A stretch of 64,000 nt of DNA from the NCBI RefSeq assembly GCF_013004595.1, contig NZ_JABEMC010000001.1:310001-374000 (forward strand). Direction: 5' to 3'. Under the pieces are notes generated by a model. It worked only from the letters and a program-made list of their open reading frames with translations, was not told the origin of the DNA and ran no database searches. The DNA comes from Brevibacterium luteolum (GTDB lineage Bacteria; Actinomycetota; Actinomycetes; Actinomycetales; Brevibacteriaceae). The position numbers and the translations under genes are program-made. Shown in pieces: positions 9,221 to 18,064 of the stretch. How positions within the stretch are numbered: position 1 is the stretch's first letter; the number at the start of each line of letters is the position of its first letter.

Positions 9221-9744
9221 TGGAGCGCGACCGGGTGTGCGACGGCGAGCGGGTCCCGCACGTCTCACCGGTGACCGAGGCGCCGGATGAGCCGCGGTGG
9301 CTCAGCGCGGACCAGCAGGTCGCCTGGCGCAGCTTCCTCATCGCCCACCAGCTGCTCATGAGCCAGCTCGACAAGGAGCTGCGCCAGACCCACCGCATCG
9401 GGCTGCCCGAATACGAAGTCCTCGTCCACCTCTCCGAACAGGCCGGCCGCTGCATGCGCATGGCCCTGCTCGCCGACGACATGGGCATGAGCCGCTCCCG
9501 GCTGACCCATATCGTGTCCCGGATGGAGAAGCGCGGGCTCGTCGAGCGCACCGCGATCGCCGAGGACGGCCGCGGCATCAACTGCTCCCTCACCGACGAC
9601 GGCTGGACGCTGCTCAAGCGCTCCGCCCCGCTGCACGTCGAAGGCGTGCGCCAGCACCTCATCGACCTGCTCGACGACAGTGAGATCGAGACGATGCGCT
9701 CGATCTTCCTCAAAGTGAATTCCCATATGCGCGACGTACCGTAA
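9217..9744 (+). CDS. MarR-family transcriptional regulator inside the haem operon
   Basis: A 175-residue protein with a MarR winged helix: a dimerising helix around [17 protein letters not shown], then [10 protein letters not shown], a recognition helix [19 protein letters not shown], and a wing with the conserved D-x-R (EDGRGI). It overlaps the hemB stop (ATGA); a GTG at 9235 with an upstream GGAG is an alternative start. Its position between hemB and hemL suggests it responds to a tetrapyrrole intermediate, haem or a stress signal. That is inference: no ligand residues are recognisable and no operator was identified. Confidence 0.85.
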   Translation: MMERDRVCDGERVPHVSPVTEAPDEPRWLSADQQVAWRSFLIAHQLLMSQLDKELRQTHRIGLPEYEVLVHLSEQAGRCMRMALLADDMGMSRSRLTHIVSRMEKRGLVERTAIAEDGRGINCSLTDDGWTLLKRSAPLHVEGVRQHLIDLLDDSEIETMRSIFLKVNSHMRDVP

Positions 9745-9809
9745 GAGCCGCGTGCGCCCTGGCCAGCGGCCGGGCACCTCACCGTGACGAACTGCCGAAA
9801 AGGAGCTCC

Positions 9810-11150
9810 ATGACCTCGCAGAACCTGACAGCCTCCCAGCAGCTCTTCGACCGGGCGCTGACCGTCACCCCCGGTGGCGTCAACTCACCGGTCAGGGCTT
9901 TCGGAGCTGTCGGCGGCACCCCGCGCTTTATCGACTCGGCACAGGGTGCGACGCTGCGCGATGTCGACGGCAACGACTACGTCGACCTCATCGGCTCCTG
10001 GGGGCCGATGATCCTCGGTCACGCCCACCCGCAGGTGCTCGCCGCCGTCACCGAGGCCGCGCAGAAGGGATTCTCCTTCGGCACCCCGTCGGCCAATGAG
10101 GTGGCGCTGGCTGAGGAGATCGTCTCCCGTGTCGAACCGGTCGACGAGGTCCGCCTCGTGTCCTCGGGCACCGAGGCGACGATGTCGGCGATCCGCCTGG
10201 CCCGCGGCTTCACCGGCCGGGCGAAGGTCGTGAAGTTCGCCGGCTGCTACCACGGGCACGTCGACGCGCTGCTGGCCGCCGCCGGCTCCGGACTGGCGAC
10301 CTTCTCCCTGCCCGACACCCCCGGTGTCACCGGCGCAAGCGCGGCCGACACGATCGTGCTGCCCTACAACGACCCAGACGCCCTGGCTGCCGCGTTCGCC
10401 GAGCACGGTCAGGACATCGCCTGCGTCATCACCGAAGCCAGCCCCGGCAATATGGGTGTCGTGCCCCCGCGTGACGGCTTCACCCAGATGATCAGGTCGC
10501 TCACTCGCCAGCACGGGGCACTCATGATCTCCGATGAGGTCATGACCGGCTTCCGCGTCTCCGCAGCCGGCTGGTACGGCTACGAATCCGCAACCGCCGG
10601 CTACCCCGAAGGCCCCGCCGACCTGTTCACCTTCGGCAAGGTCATGGGCGGCGGCTTCCCGGCCGCAGCCTTCGGCGGCCGCGCCGAGGTCATGCAGCAC
10701 CTCGCCCCGGCAGGCCCGGTCTACCAGGCCGGCACGCTGTCGGGGAACCCGGTCGCCACAGCCGCCGGAATCACCACGCTTAAGCTCACCACCGAACTCG
10801 ACGTCTACTCCCACCTCGAGCGCGCCGCCGACATCCTCCGCCCAGCCGTCAGCGAGGCGCTCACCGCCGCCGGTGTGCCGCACCGGATCCAGAGCGCGAA
10901 CTCGATGTTCTCGGTGTTCTTCACCGACCGCGAGGTGCGCAGCTACGACGACGCCCGCGCCCAGGACTCCGCCGCCTACGGGGCGTTCTTCACCAGCATG
11001 CTCGAATCCGGCATCCACCTGCCCCCGAGCGCCTTCGAAGCCTGGTTCCTGTCCCTGGCCCACACCGACGAGGTGCTCGAGCGGATCATCGCCGCCCTGC
11101 CAGCCGCCGCCTCGGCCGCGGCCGCCCACAGCGCAGGAGAGAAGGCATGA
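9810..11150 (+). CDS. hemL: Glutamate-1-semialdehyde 2,1-aminomutase
   Basis: PLP enzyme giving 5-aminolevulinate from glutamate-1-semialdehyde, the product of the HemA half encoded upstream. 446 residues. The PLP lysine is Lys277 in [18 protein letters not shown], and other family landmarks are [24 protein letters not shown] and [11 protein letters not shown] clear AAAAGGAG Shine-Dalgarno is placed 6-7 nt before the ATG. A gap of 65 nt separates it from the MarR gene with no obvious terminator. It completes the C5 branch of aminolevulinate synthesis in this operon. Confidence 0.96.
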   Translation: MTSQNLTASQQLFDRALTVTPGGVNSPVRAFGAVGGTPRFIDSAQGATLRDVDGNDYVDLIGSWGPMILGHAHPQVLAAVTEAAQKGFSFGTPSANEVALAEEIVSRVEPVDEVRLVSSGTEATMSAIRLARGFTGRAKVVKFAGCYHGHVDALLAAAGSGLATFSLPDTPGVTGASAADTIVLPYNDPDALAAAFAEHGQDIACVITEASPGNMGVVPPRDGFTQMIRSLTRQHGALMISDEVMTGFRVSAAGWYGYESATAGYPEGPADLFTFGKVMGGGFPAAAFGGRAEVMQHLAPAGPVYQAGTLSGNPVATAAGITTLKLTTELDVYSHLERAADILRPAVSEALTAAGVPHRIQSANSMFSVFFTDREVRSYDDARAQDSAAYGAFFTSMLESGIHLPPSAFEAWFLSLAHTDEVLERIIAALPAAASAAAAHSAGEKA

Positions 11151-11833
11151 GTCAGGTGCGCATCCACCTCACCCGCCACGGCGAGGTCCACAACCCCGAA
11201 AGGCTGCTCTACGGCCGGCTGCCCGGCTACGGGCTCTCATCGCGCGGCCACGAGATGGCCGGCCGGCTCGCCGAGCACTTCACCAGCCCGGACTTCGCCG
11301 TTGCGGCACTTGTGAGCTCGCCGTTGCAGCGCGCCCAGGAGACCATCGCCCCGCTCGCCGGCGCCCTGGAGATGACCCCGCGGATCGATGAGCGGGTCAT
11401 CGAGGCCGCCAACAGCTTCGAGGGCATGGTCGTCGACCGCTCGCATCTGACGCAGCCGGCCAACCTCGTGCGCCTGTACAACCCGCTGCGCCCCTCCTGG
11501 GGCGAGCCGTACCAGCAGCAGGTGATGCGCATGCGCGCCGCGATCGCCAGCCTGCGCCGCCAGCTCGAACCGCTCGCCGCAGGCGACGGCGTGGCCGGCG
11601 GCGTGGCCGGGGGAGACGGCAGCGTCGACGGCGTCATCGTCTCCCACCAGCTGCCGATCTGGGTGACCCGCCGGGCCGCTGAGGGCCAGCGGCTGTGGCA
11701 CGATCCGCGCGAACGCGAATGCGCGCTCGCCTCCGTCACCACCTTCACCTATGAGGCAGGAGAGCTCACCGGCATCGAGTACACCGATGTGTGCGCTGAT
11801 CTCCAGCCGGTCAAGGCGGTGCCCGGGGCATGA
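11147..11833 (+). CDS. Histidine phosphatase family protein
   Basis: A 228-residue phosphoglycerate-mutase-like phosphatase. The phospho-accepting histidine lies in [10 protein letters not shown] (His10) and a second catalytic histidine in [10 protein letters not shown] short Gly/Ala/Val-rich low-complexity insert (around residues 147-160) precedes the latter. ATGA overlap with hemL on one side and with the thioredoxin-like lipoprotein on the other shows translational coupling. Genes of this type sit in the same place in other actinobacterial haem/cytochrome c loci, but the substrate is not known. Confidence 0.85.
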   Translation: MSQVRIHLTRHGEVHNPERLLYGRLPGYGLSSRGHEMAGRLAEHFTSPDFAVAALVSSPLQRAQETIAPLAGALEMTPRIDERVIEAANSFEGMVVDRSHLTQPANLVRLYNPLRPSWGEPYQQQVMRMRAAIASLRRQLEPLAAGDGVAGGVAGGDGSVDGVIVSHQLPIWVTRRAAEGQRLWHDPRERECALASVTTFTYEAGELTGIEYTDVCADLQPVKAVPGA

Positions 11834-12441
11834 ATGACCAGCCCTTCGGCCGCCGTCCGCTCAGCCGGCGCGGACTGCTGACGCTGGCCGCCTCGGCCGC
11901 CGGAACGATCGTGCTCGCCGGCTGCGCGAGCGAGAACGACGAACTCGCCCAGCAAGCCGGCAGCGAACAGGGATACGTCTCCGGCTCCGGAGTCATCACC
12001 CAGGTCGCCCCCGGCGACCGAGGCGAACCGCTCGACCTCGACTTCGAGACCCTGGACGGCCAGCAGCAGTCCCTGGCCGGGCTGCGCCCGAAACTCGTCG
12101 TCATCAACCTCTGGTACGCCGCCTGTCCGCCGTGCCGCAAGGAGGCCCCGGATCTCATCGAGGTCTCCGAGACGTTCGCCGACGACACCGTGTTCCTCGG
12201 CGTCAACGTCCGCGATCAGGCAGGGGCAGCCGAGGCGTTCATCAGGAACTTCGATGTGCCGTACCCGAACATGCTCGACACCGACGGTGCGATGGTCGCC
12301 CTGCTCTCGGACATCCTGCCGCCGCAGGCCACCCCATCGACCGTCATCCTCGACACCGAGGGCCGCGCGGCCGCCCGCGCCGTCGGTGCCGTCGACGCCT
12401 CGACGCTGAGCGGGATGATCGAAGACGTGCTCGGCGAATGA
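11830..12441 (+). CDS. TlpA/ResA-type thiol-disulfide oxidoreductase, lipoprotein
   Basis: A 203-residue extracytoplasmic thioredoxin. The N-terminus has a Tat-like Ser-Arg-Arg (LSRRGLLTLA) and a lipobox LAGC with the lipidated Cys32. The thioredoxin domain carries the redox motif C99-P-P-C102 in WYAACPPCRKEAP and a cis-proline in the TPSTVIL segment. In the ResA-CcdA-ResB-CcsB system this protein reduces apocytochrome c haem-binding cysteines outside the membrane. Overlap with the genes on both sides fits that role. Confidence 0.92.
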   Translation: MNDQPFGRRPLSRRGLLTLAASAAGTIVLAGCASENDELAQQAGSEQGYVSGSGVITQVAPGDRGEPLDLDFETLDGQQQSLAGLRPKLVVINLWYAACPPCRKEAPDLIEVSETFADDTVFLGVNVRDQAGAAEAFIRNFDVPYPNMLDTDGAMVALLSDILPPQATPSTVILDTEGRAAARAVGAVDASTLSGMIEDVLGE

Positions 12442-13202
12442 CCGATATCGGCAACACCTTCGCCCAGACGATCCTCGACGGGCCGCTGCTCATCGCGATG
12501 CTCGTCGCCGCGCTCGCTGGCGCGGTGTCCTTCGCCTCCCCGTGCGTGCTGCCGCTCGTGCCCGGCTACATCGGGTACGTCACCGGGCTGACCGGCACCT
12601 CGATCGAGGACAAGCGCACCTCGACGGTGCTCGGAGGAGTCGCCCTCTTCGTCCTCGGCTTCGCCGTCGTCTTCGTCGCCCTCGGCACCGCCTTCTCCGG
12701 GCTCGGCGCTGCAGCGGGGGAGTGGATCGGCCTGCTCACCCGGATCATGGGCGCTGTCGTCATCATCGCCGGCATCGTATTCATGGGCGGCTTCGGCTGG
12801 CTGCAGCGCGACCGCCGGCTTCAGAAGAAGCCCAAGGCCGGACTGTGGGGCGCACCCGTGCTCGGGGCGACCTTCGCGCTCGGCTGGGCGCCGTGCATCG
12901 GCCCGACCCTGGCCGCTGTGCTCGCCCTGTCCACCGGTTTCGGCGCTGAGGGGCAGGTGTGGCGCGGCACGCTGCTGACCTTCGTCTACTGCCTCGGCCT
13001 CGGCATCCCGTTCCTCATCGTCGCCTTCCTCCTCCACCGCGGCGCCGGCCGGCTGGCCTGGGTGCGCGAACACCAGCAGACGATCGTGCGGACCGGGGGG
13101 ATCATGCTCATCCTGCTCGGCCTGCTGCTCGTCACCGGTGTGTGGAACGCGTGGATCCAGCAGCTGCAGGGCACCATCGGCGACTTCGACCTGCTGATCT
13201 GA
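12438..13202 (+). CDS. ccdA: Cytochrome c biogenesis protein CcdA
   Basis: Six-helix membrane protein that passes reducing equivalents from cytoplasmic thioredoxin to the TlpA/ResA-type partner encoded just before it. 254 residues. The redox cysteines are in FASPCVLPLVPGY and GWAPCIGPTL. Hydrophobic segments run across the whole length with a basic loop (RDRRLQKKPK) in the middle. The ATG overlaps the preceding stop. Confidence 0.94.
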   Translation: MTDIGNTFAQTILDGPLLIAMLVAALAGAVSFASPCVLPLVPGYIGYVTGLTGTSIEDKRTSTVLGGVALFVLGFAVVFVALGTAFSGLGAAAGEWIGLLTRIMGAVVIIAGIVFMGGFGWLQRDRRLQKKPKAGLWGAPVLGATFALGWAPCIGPTLAAVLALSTGFGAEGQVWRGTLLTFVYCLGLGIPFLIVAFLLHRGAGRLAWVREHQQTIVRTGGIMLILLGLLLVTGVWNAWIQQLQGTIGDFDLLI

Positions 13203-13235
13203 CGGCCCCGACCATCTGCCACACTTGACGAGGAT

Positions 13236-14789
13236 ATGAGTACGAAGACCGCGAAACCCGCCCCGCCCGACATCGGCGCACTCGGCATGCTGCGCTGGGC
13301 CTGGCGGCAGCTGACGACGATGCGCACCGCACTCATCCTGCTGCTCATCCTCGCCCTCGCCTCGATCCCCGGATCCCTGCTGCCCCAGCGCATCCAGGAC
13401 CCCGCCCAAGTCACCCAGTACATCGAGGACAACCCGCGGATCGGCCCGTTCCTCGACGCCGTGCAGCTCTTCGACGTCTACGCCTCCGTGTGGTTCGCCG
13501 CGATCTACATCCTGCTCATGGTCTCGCTCGTCGGCTGTGTGCTGCCGCGCAGCAAGCAGCACTACAAGGCGATGCGCCAAGCCCCGCCACCGGCGCCGCG
13601 CCGGCTGTCCCGGATGCCCGGCTACCAGGCCTTCACCGCCTCGGGCACGGCCGAGGACATGCTCACCGCCGCCGAGGCGAGGCTGAAGAAGCTCGGCTAC
13701 CGCACCACCCGGCGCGGCGACGCAGTCTCAGCTGAGCGCGGCTACCTCCGCGAGACCGGCAACCTGCTCTTCCACATCTGTCTGCTCGGCGTCACCGTCA
13801 CGATGGCGGTCGGCGCGCTCATCGGGTATTCCGGCCAGCGCATCCTCGTCGAAGGCGAGACCTTCACCAACTCGCTCGTCGCCTACGACTCCTTCGAACC
13901 TGGCTCGTACTTCTCCGCCGACCGGCTCGACGACTACCGGCTGCGGCTCAACAGCTTCGATGCCAGCTTCGACGACACCGCAGCCGGCAACCAGTTCGGC
14001 CAGCCGCGCGCGTTCAACGCCGACGTCACCACCATCCAGCACGGCCAGGAGACCGACCACAGCCTGCGGGTCAACGAACCGATCCGGATCGACGGCTCCC
14101 GGGTCTACCTCACCGGCAACGGCTACGCCCCGGTCATCACCGTGCGCAACGGTGAGGGCAACGTCACCTACTCAGGACCCGTCGTGTTCCTGCCGCAGGA
14201 CGGCGTCTACACCTCCCGCGGGGTCGTCAAGGTTCCTGATGCCAGCCCCGATCAGCTCGGCTTCGTCGGCATCCTGCTGCCGACCGCCTCACAGAACGAA
14301 AAGGGCGAACTCGTCTCCCAGTTCGCCGAACTGCGCAACCCCTACCTCGTGATGAACGTCTTCGCCGGCGACCTCGGCCTCGATGCCGGCATCGCCCAGT
14401 CGGTCTACGAACTCGACACCGACAACCTCGACCAGCTCGCCGGGCCCGATGGGCAGCCGCTGCAGCTGTATCTCAAGCCCGGGGAGACCGCCGAGCTGCC
14501 CGATGGGCTCGGCAGCGTCGAACTCGAAGAGATCAAACGTTACGTCGCGCTCGACGTCCGCCACGACCCCACCCAGGGGGTCATGCTCGTCTTCACCATC
14601 TTCCTGCTCGCCGGCCTCGGGCTCTCCCTGTTCGTGCCGCGCCGGCGCATGTGGGTCCGTGCCGCCGACACCGACGACGGCGTCGCCACCGAGGTCGCCT
14701 CCCTGGCCCGTGGAGAGGACCCGCGGGTGGTGCAGGCGGCTGAGAGCCTTGCAGTAGAATTGAACAACTCACCCAGTCGAAAGGCATGA
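13236..14789 (+). CDS. resB: Cytochrome c biogenesis protein ResB
   Basis: One half of the system II haem-delivery/ligation complex. 517 residues. Three N-terminal membrane segments can be seen (around 30-50, 85-105 and 165-190). A large extracytoplasmic domain of about 270 residues follows, then a last membrane helix near residue 450 (LVFTIFLLAGLGLSLF) and a short cytoplasmic tail. A GAGGA Shine-Dalgarno precedes the ATG. The stop overlaps the ccsB start (ATGA). Confidence 0.93.
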   Translation: MSTKTAKPAPPDIGALGMLRWAWRQLTTMRTALILLLILALASIPGSLLPQRIQDPAQVTQYIEDNPRIGPFLDAVQLFDVYASVWFAAIYILLMVSLVGCVLPRSKQHYKAMRQAPPPAPRRLSRMPGYQAFTASGTAEDMLTAAEARLKKLGYRTTRRGDAVSAERGYLRETGNLLFHICLLGVTVTMAVGALIGYSGQRILVEGETFTNSLVAYDSFEPGSYFSADRLDDYRLRLNSFDASFDDTAAGNQFGQPRAFNADVTTIQHGQETDHSLRVNEPIRIDGSRVYLTGNGYAPVITVRNGEGNVTYSGPVVFLPQDGVYTSRGVVKVPDASPDQLGFVGILLPTASQNEKGELVSQFAELRNPYLVMNVFAGDLGLDAGIAQSVYELDTDNLDQLAGPDGQPLQLYLKPGETAELPDGLGSVELEEIKRYVALDVRHDPTQGVMLVFTIFLLAGLGLSLFVPRRRMWVRAADTDDGVATEVASLARGEDPRVVQAAESLAVELNNSPSRKA

Positions 14790-15868
14790 CCTCCATGGAC
14801 GTCAACGTCACGCTTGCGACGTGGTCGAATCTCCTGATCTACTCGGCGATGGCCGTGTACGCGATCGCCTTCCTCCTCTACTCCAGCGACCTGTTCGCCG
14901 GCCGCACCCTGGCCAGCAGCGGGAAGCAGACCGCATCCGGCAGGGCCGGTGCGAAGACGAACGCGAAGGCCGGAACGCCGGTGCGCACCTCACGCAACTC
15001 CTCCGTCGCCGTCCTCGACCGCGAGGACGACGCCGAGACTGCTGATGCAGGGGCAGCAGAGGCTGAGACCGGCGGGCCCGAGGAGAAGGCGACCGGCGCC
15101 TCGGGAACGGCCGGACGCCGCACCGCCGCCCGCATGGCGACCGCACTGACGGTGCTCGCGACCGGCCTGCACGTGGCCGCCGTGCTCACCCGCGCGCTCT
15201 CGGTCACCCGCGTGCCGTGGGGCAACATGATGGAGTACGCGCTCACCGCCTCCGCACTCGCCGTGCTCGTCTACATCGTCGTGCTGTACTTCGCCGACAT
15301 CCGCTACCTCGGCACCTTCGTCGCCGGTGGCGCGCTTGTGACCCTGGGCCTGTGCATCACCGTCTTCTACACCCCGGCCGCGCAGCTCGTGCCGGCGCTG
15401 CAGTCGTACTGGATCTGGATCCACGTGCCGATCGCGATCCTCTCGACCGCACTGCTGAGCGTCTCGGCGATCCTCGCGATCTTCCAGATCCTCAAGGCCC
15501 GCACCGAGAAGAAGGACACCGTCACCGGGCTTGCGCGCATGTTCAACCGGGTGTCGGCCAGCGAGGCTGTCGAGCAGCTGTCCTACCGGATCGCCGCCGT
15601 CGGATTCGTCACCTGGACGTTCACCGTCATCGCCGGCGCGATCTGGGCTGAGGTCGCCTGGGGCCGCCCGTGGGGCTGGGACGCCAAGGAGATCTGGTCA
15701 TTCGTCGTCTGGGTCGTCTACGCCGCCTACCTCCACGCACGCGCGACCCGCGGCTGGTCAGCCACCCAGGTGGCCGTGCTCAACATCGTCGGCTTCTCCA
15801 GCCTCATCTTCAACTTCGCCATCGTCAACGTCTACTTCGACGGCCTGCACTCCTACTCCGGGCTGTGA
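14786..15868 (+). CDS. ccsB: Cytochrome c biogenesis protein CcsB/ResC
   Basis: Haem-handling subunit of system II cytochrome c maturation, acting with ResB. 360 residues. The tryptophan-rich haem motif WGRPWGWDAKEIWSFVVW is present, and histidines lie in predicted membrane segments. Unusually, an Ala/Glu/Arg-rich hydrophilic insert of about 75 residues (roughly 38-112) separates the first membrane helix from the core. The first ATG overlaps the resB stop; a second ATG four codons on is possible. It is the last gene of the haem/cytochrome series and is followed by a strong hairpin. Confidence 0.93.
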   Translation: MTSMDVNVTLATWSNLLIYSAMAVYAIAFLLYSSDLFAGRTLASSGKQTASGRAGAKTNAKAGTPVRTSRNSSVAVLDREDDAETADAGAAEAETGGPEEKATGASGTAGRRTAARMATALTVLATGLHVAAVLTRALSVTRVPWGNMMEYALTASALAVLVYIVVLYFADIRYLGTFVAGGALVTLGLCITVFYTPAAQLVPALQSYWIWIHVPIAILSTALLSVSAILAIFQILKARTEKKDTVTGLARMFNRVSASEAVEQLSYRIAAVGFVTWTFTVIAGAIWAEVAWGRPWGWDAKEIWSFVVWVVYAAYLHARATRGWSATQVAVLNIVGFSSLIFNFAIVNVYFDGLHSYSGL

Positions 15869-15892
15869 TCGGCCGTGGCGTGAGCTGAATGC

Positions 15893-15928
15893 AATGATCC
15901 GCAGGACCCCACGGTCCTGCGGATCATT
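15893..15928 (+). terminator. Strong bidirectional hairpin between ccsB and the PLDc_N gene
   Basis: A perfect 16-bp stem (AATGATCCGCAGGACC and its complement) with a CCAC loop. It lies between convergent genes and can end transcription from both sides. Confidence 0.8.
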
Positions 15929-15939
15929 CTTCTGTCTGC

Positions 15940-16533
15940 TTATGATGAGCGGCCGTTGGCGGAGTTGGCGCCGTTCTCGCCGCTCTCCGGGTGATCGTCC
16001 GGGGTTTCGCCGGCGGCGCGCTCCTCGCGTTCGCGTTCGGCCAGCCAGCGCTCGAACTGCTCGTGCGGGCTCAGCTCCTCTTCCGGGGCCTCCGGCTCGG
16101 CTGCCGGTTCGGACGCCGGCCGTGTGGCCGGATTTTCAGCGGGCTCGGGTGTGGCCGATGCGTCCATGTCCTCCTGCGACTGGGCCCGGGTGCCGTGCGC
16201 TGCAGCAGTGCTGCCGGTGGACTTGCGGCGGCGCTCAAGCTCCTCACGGCGCTTGCGGCGCTCAGCCTGCTCGACCTCATCGGCGATCTTCTGCAGATAG
16301 TCCGGATCGTCATCCGGGGCGACCGGGCCAGCAGAGCGACGCTGGCCGAAACTGGAACGGCCGAACAGGAACCACAGCAGCAACCCGAAGACCGGCACGA
16401 AGAGGATGACGAGCAGCCAGCCCCATTTGGGCAGGACTCGAATGTGGGCGCGGTCGCGGACGACGCAGTCGAAGAAGCTGTACAGCGTGACAGCGACGAG
16501 AATCAGTGCGGCGGCTACCAGAATCCTTGTCAT
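15940..16533 (-). CDS. PLDc_N-domain membrane protein with long charged tail
   Basis: 197 residues. Two N-terminal membrane helices (about 3-22 and 38-61) surround the YSFFDCVVRD...LPKWGWLLVILFVPVFG pattern of the phospholipase-D/nuclease N-terminal (PLDc_N) domain. This domain also occurs alone in many small actinobacterial membrane proteins. About 130 residues of Glu/Arg- then Pro/Ala/Glu-rich low-complexity tail follow, probably cytoplasmic and disordered. No catalytic HKD motif exists, so enzymatic activity is not expected. The function is unknown. Confidence 0.75.
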   Translation of the reverse strand: MTRILVAAALILVAVTLYSFFDCVVRDRAHIRVLPKWGWLLVILFVPVFGLLLWFLFGRSSFGQRRSAGPVAPDDDPDYLQKIADEVEQAERRKRREELERRRKSTGSTAAAHGTRAQSQEDMDASATPEPAENPATRPASEPAAEPEAPEEELSPHEQFERWLAEREREERAAGETPDDHPESGENGANSANGRSS

Positions 16534-16669
16534 ATTGCCTATCAGGATAGTCGATCGGCGCAGGCGGACGGAAACGACCCAGCGTCTCAGATGCGGCCTC
16601 TCAGCGCGGACTCAGGTGCGCCTCCCGCGTGCGGGACGGACCGTCGGCACCGGTACACTGGTGGGCATC

Positions 16670-16966
16670 ATGCGTGACTATCTGATGTACCTGCTTGCCC
16701 GCCTCGCTGTGCTCATGGGCACGATCGTCGTCGTCTGGTGGATCGCGGGCCCCGGCCTCATCTCGACGATCGCGGCGATCATCATCTCCGCTCTCATCAG
16801 CTATCTGGCGCTCAGGCCGCTGCGCGATTCGGCGACCGGTTCGCTCATCGCCTGGCAGGAGCGCCGCCGGGCCCGCAGCGGGAAGGTCAAGGCGCGCACC
16901 GTGAAGAAGGGCAGCGACGAGGACCTGGAGGACCGGGAACTCGACCGCAGAGATCCTGACCGCTGA
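16670..16966 (+). CDS. DUF4229 small membrane protein
   Basis: A 98-residue protein with two hydrophobic helices (about 5-28 and 33-52), then the conserved SYLALRPLRD turn and a very basic, later acidic, cytoplasmic tail. It matches the actinobacterial DUF4229 family, often found beside menA or ccsB genes. A TACACT hexamer at 16654-16659 suggests a very short leader. GTG 16661 is an alternative in-frame start. The function is unknown. Confidence 0.75.
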   Translation: MRDYLMYLLARLAVLMGTIVVVWWIAGPGLISTIAAIIISALISYLALRPLRDSATGSLIAWQERRRARSGKVKARTVKKGSDEDLEDRELDRRDPDR

Positions 16967-16996
16967 CGTCTTCTGGCCCAACAGCCGTCTGCACGC

Positions 16997-17932
16997 CTAC
17001 AGTGCCAGGCCGAGCGCCAGCAGCGCCGCATAGGCCAGTGCCGCCAGCCCCGTGTGCTTGATCGGCGGGATGAGTGCTGTGCCCTCCGAACCGGAGAGCA
17101 CCACCTGCAGGGGTGAGATCGTGAGCACCAGCGACAGCGCTGCGAGCACCGCAGCCGGATGTCCGGTGAGAATCGGTACGAGCAGCAGCGCATACGGGAT
17201 GAACACGAGCAGCGTGTAGGCAAGCCTGGCCCGCTTCTCACCCAGCAGCACCGCTAAAGTCAGTTTGTCGGCCTGCCGGTCGGTGGGGATGTCGCGCAGG
17301 TTGTTGACCATGAGCACCGCGCAGGCGAACAGCCCGATCGCGACGGCACCGGCGATCGCGGCCGCTGAGATCGTCGAGACGAGCGCATAGGTCGTCCCGA
17401 GCGTGGCGACGAGGCCGAAGAAGATGAAGACGAACAGCTCGCCCATCGCCCGGTAGCCGTACGGCTTCGAACCGCCGGTGTAGAACCAGGCCGCCCAGAT
17501 CGCGGCGGCACCGACCGGGATGAGCCACCACGCCTGGGAGATGATGACGAGGATCGCACCGGCGGCCACAGCGACGCCGAAGCTGATGAATGCCGCCCCC
17601 TTCACCGCCTCGGGCGCAGCTGCCCCGGAGGCGGTCAGCCGCAGTGGTCCGACTCGCACGTCGTCGGTGCCGCGCACGCCGTCGGAGTAGTCATTGGCGT
17701 AGTTCGACCCGATCTGCAGGGCCAGGGACACGATGAGTGCCAGCGCCGCCTTCAGCAGCAGGAACGACAGTGAGACATCAGGGTCCGGGTCGTCGAGCAT
17801 GCTGCCGATGACGAGGGCCGACAGACCGCCGAGCACACCGAGCGCGGCTCCGGTCCCCAGCAGCACGGGGGCGACAGCCAGCGGCAGGGTGCGCAGCCGA
17901 GCTCCCTCGACCCACTGCTGGAAGGTTGCCAT
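16997..17932 (-). CDS. menA: 1,4-dihydroxy-2-naphthoate polyprenyltransferase
   Basis: UbiA-type membrane prenyltransferase that attaches the polyprenyl tail to DHNA, giving demethylmenaquinone. About 311 residues and 8-9 membrane helices. The first Asp-rich motif is NYANDYSDGVRGTDD; the second is NLRDIPTDRQADK. ATG 17932 is used because TTGAGGA lies about 6 nt upstream. It follows menB-menE on the same strand after 132 nt and may have its own TAGACT -10 at 18004-18009. Confidence 0.94.
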   Translation of the reverse strand: MATFQQWVEGARLRTLPLAVAPVLLGTGAALGVLGGLSALVIGSMLDDPDPDVSLSFLLLKAALALIVSLALQIGSNYANDYSDGVRGTDDVRVGPLRLTASGAAAPEAVKGAAFISFGVAVAAGAILVIISQAWWLIPVGAAAIWAAWFYTGGSKPYGYRAMGELFVFIFFGLVATLGTTYALVSTISAAAIAGAVAIGLFACAVLMVNNLRDIPTDRQADKLTLAVLLGEKRARLAYTLLVFIPYALLLVPILTGHPAAVLAALSLVLTISPLQVVLSGSEGTALIPPIKHTGLAALAYAALLALGLAL

Positions 17933-18003
17933 CGACGTCCTCAATGTCTAACAGATCATGCCATGGTCAGTGCGCTGGCCAGCAGTTTCGCTGGCCGCAG
18001 ACC

Positions 18004-18009
18004 AGTCTA
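18004..18009 (-). promoter_or_regulatory. Possible -10 hexamer TAGACT upstream of menA
   Basis: TAGACT on the minus strand would give a leader of about 65 nt to the menA ATG. No convincing -35 element is seen at 16-18 bp. Confidence 0.25.
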
Positions 18010-18064
18010 GTCTGCCACTGCGTCAGGCCGTTTCCCAATGCGGCGCATCACAACTCGGTTGCAG

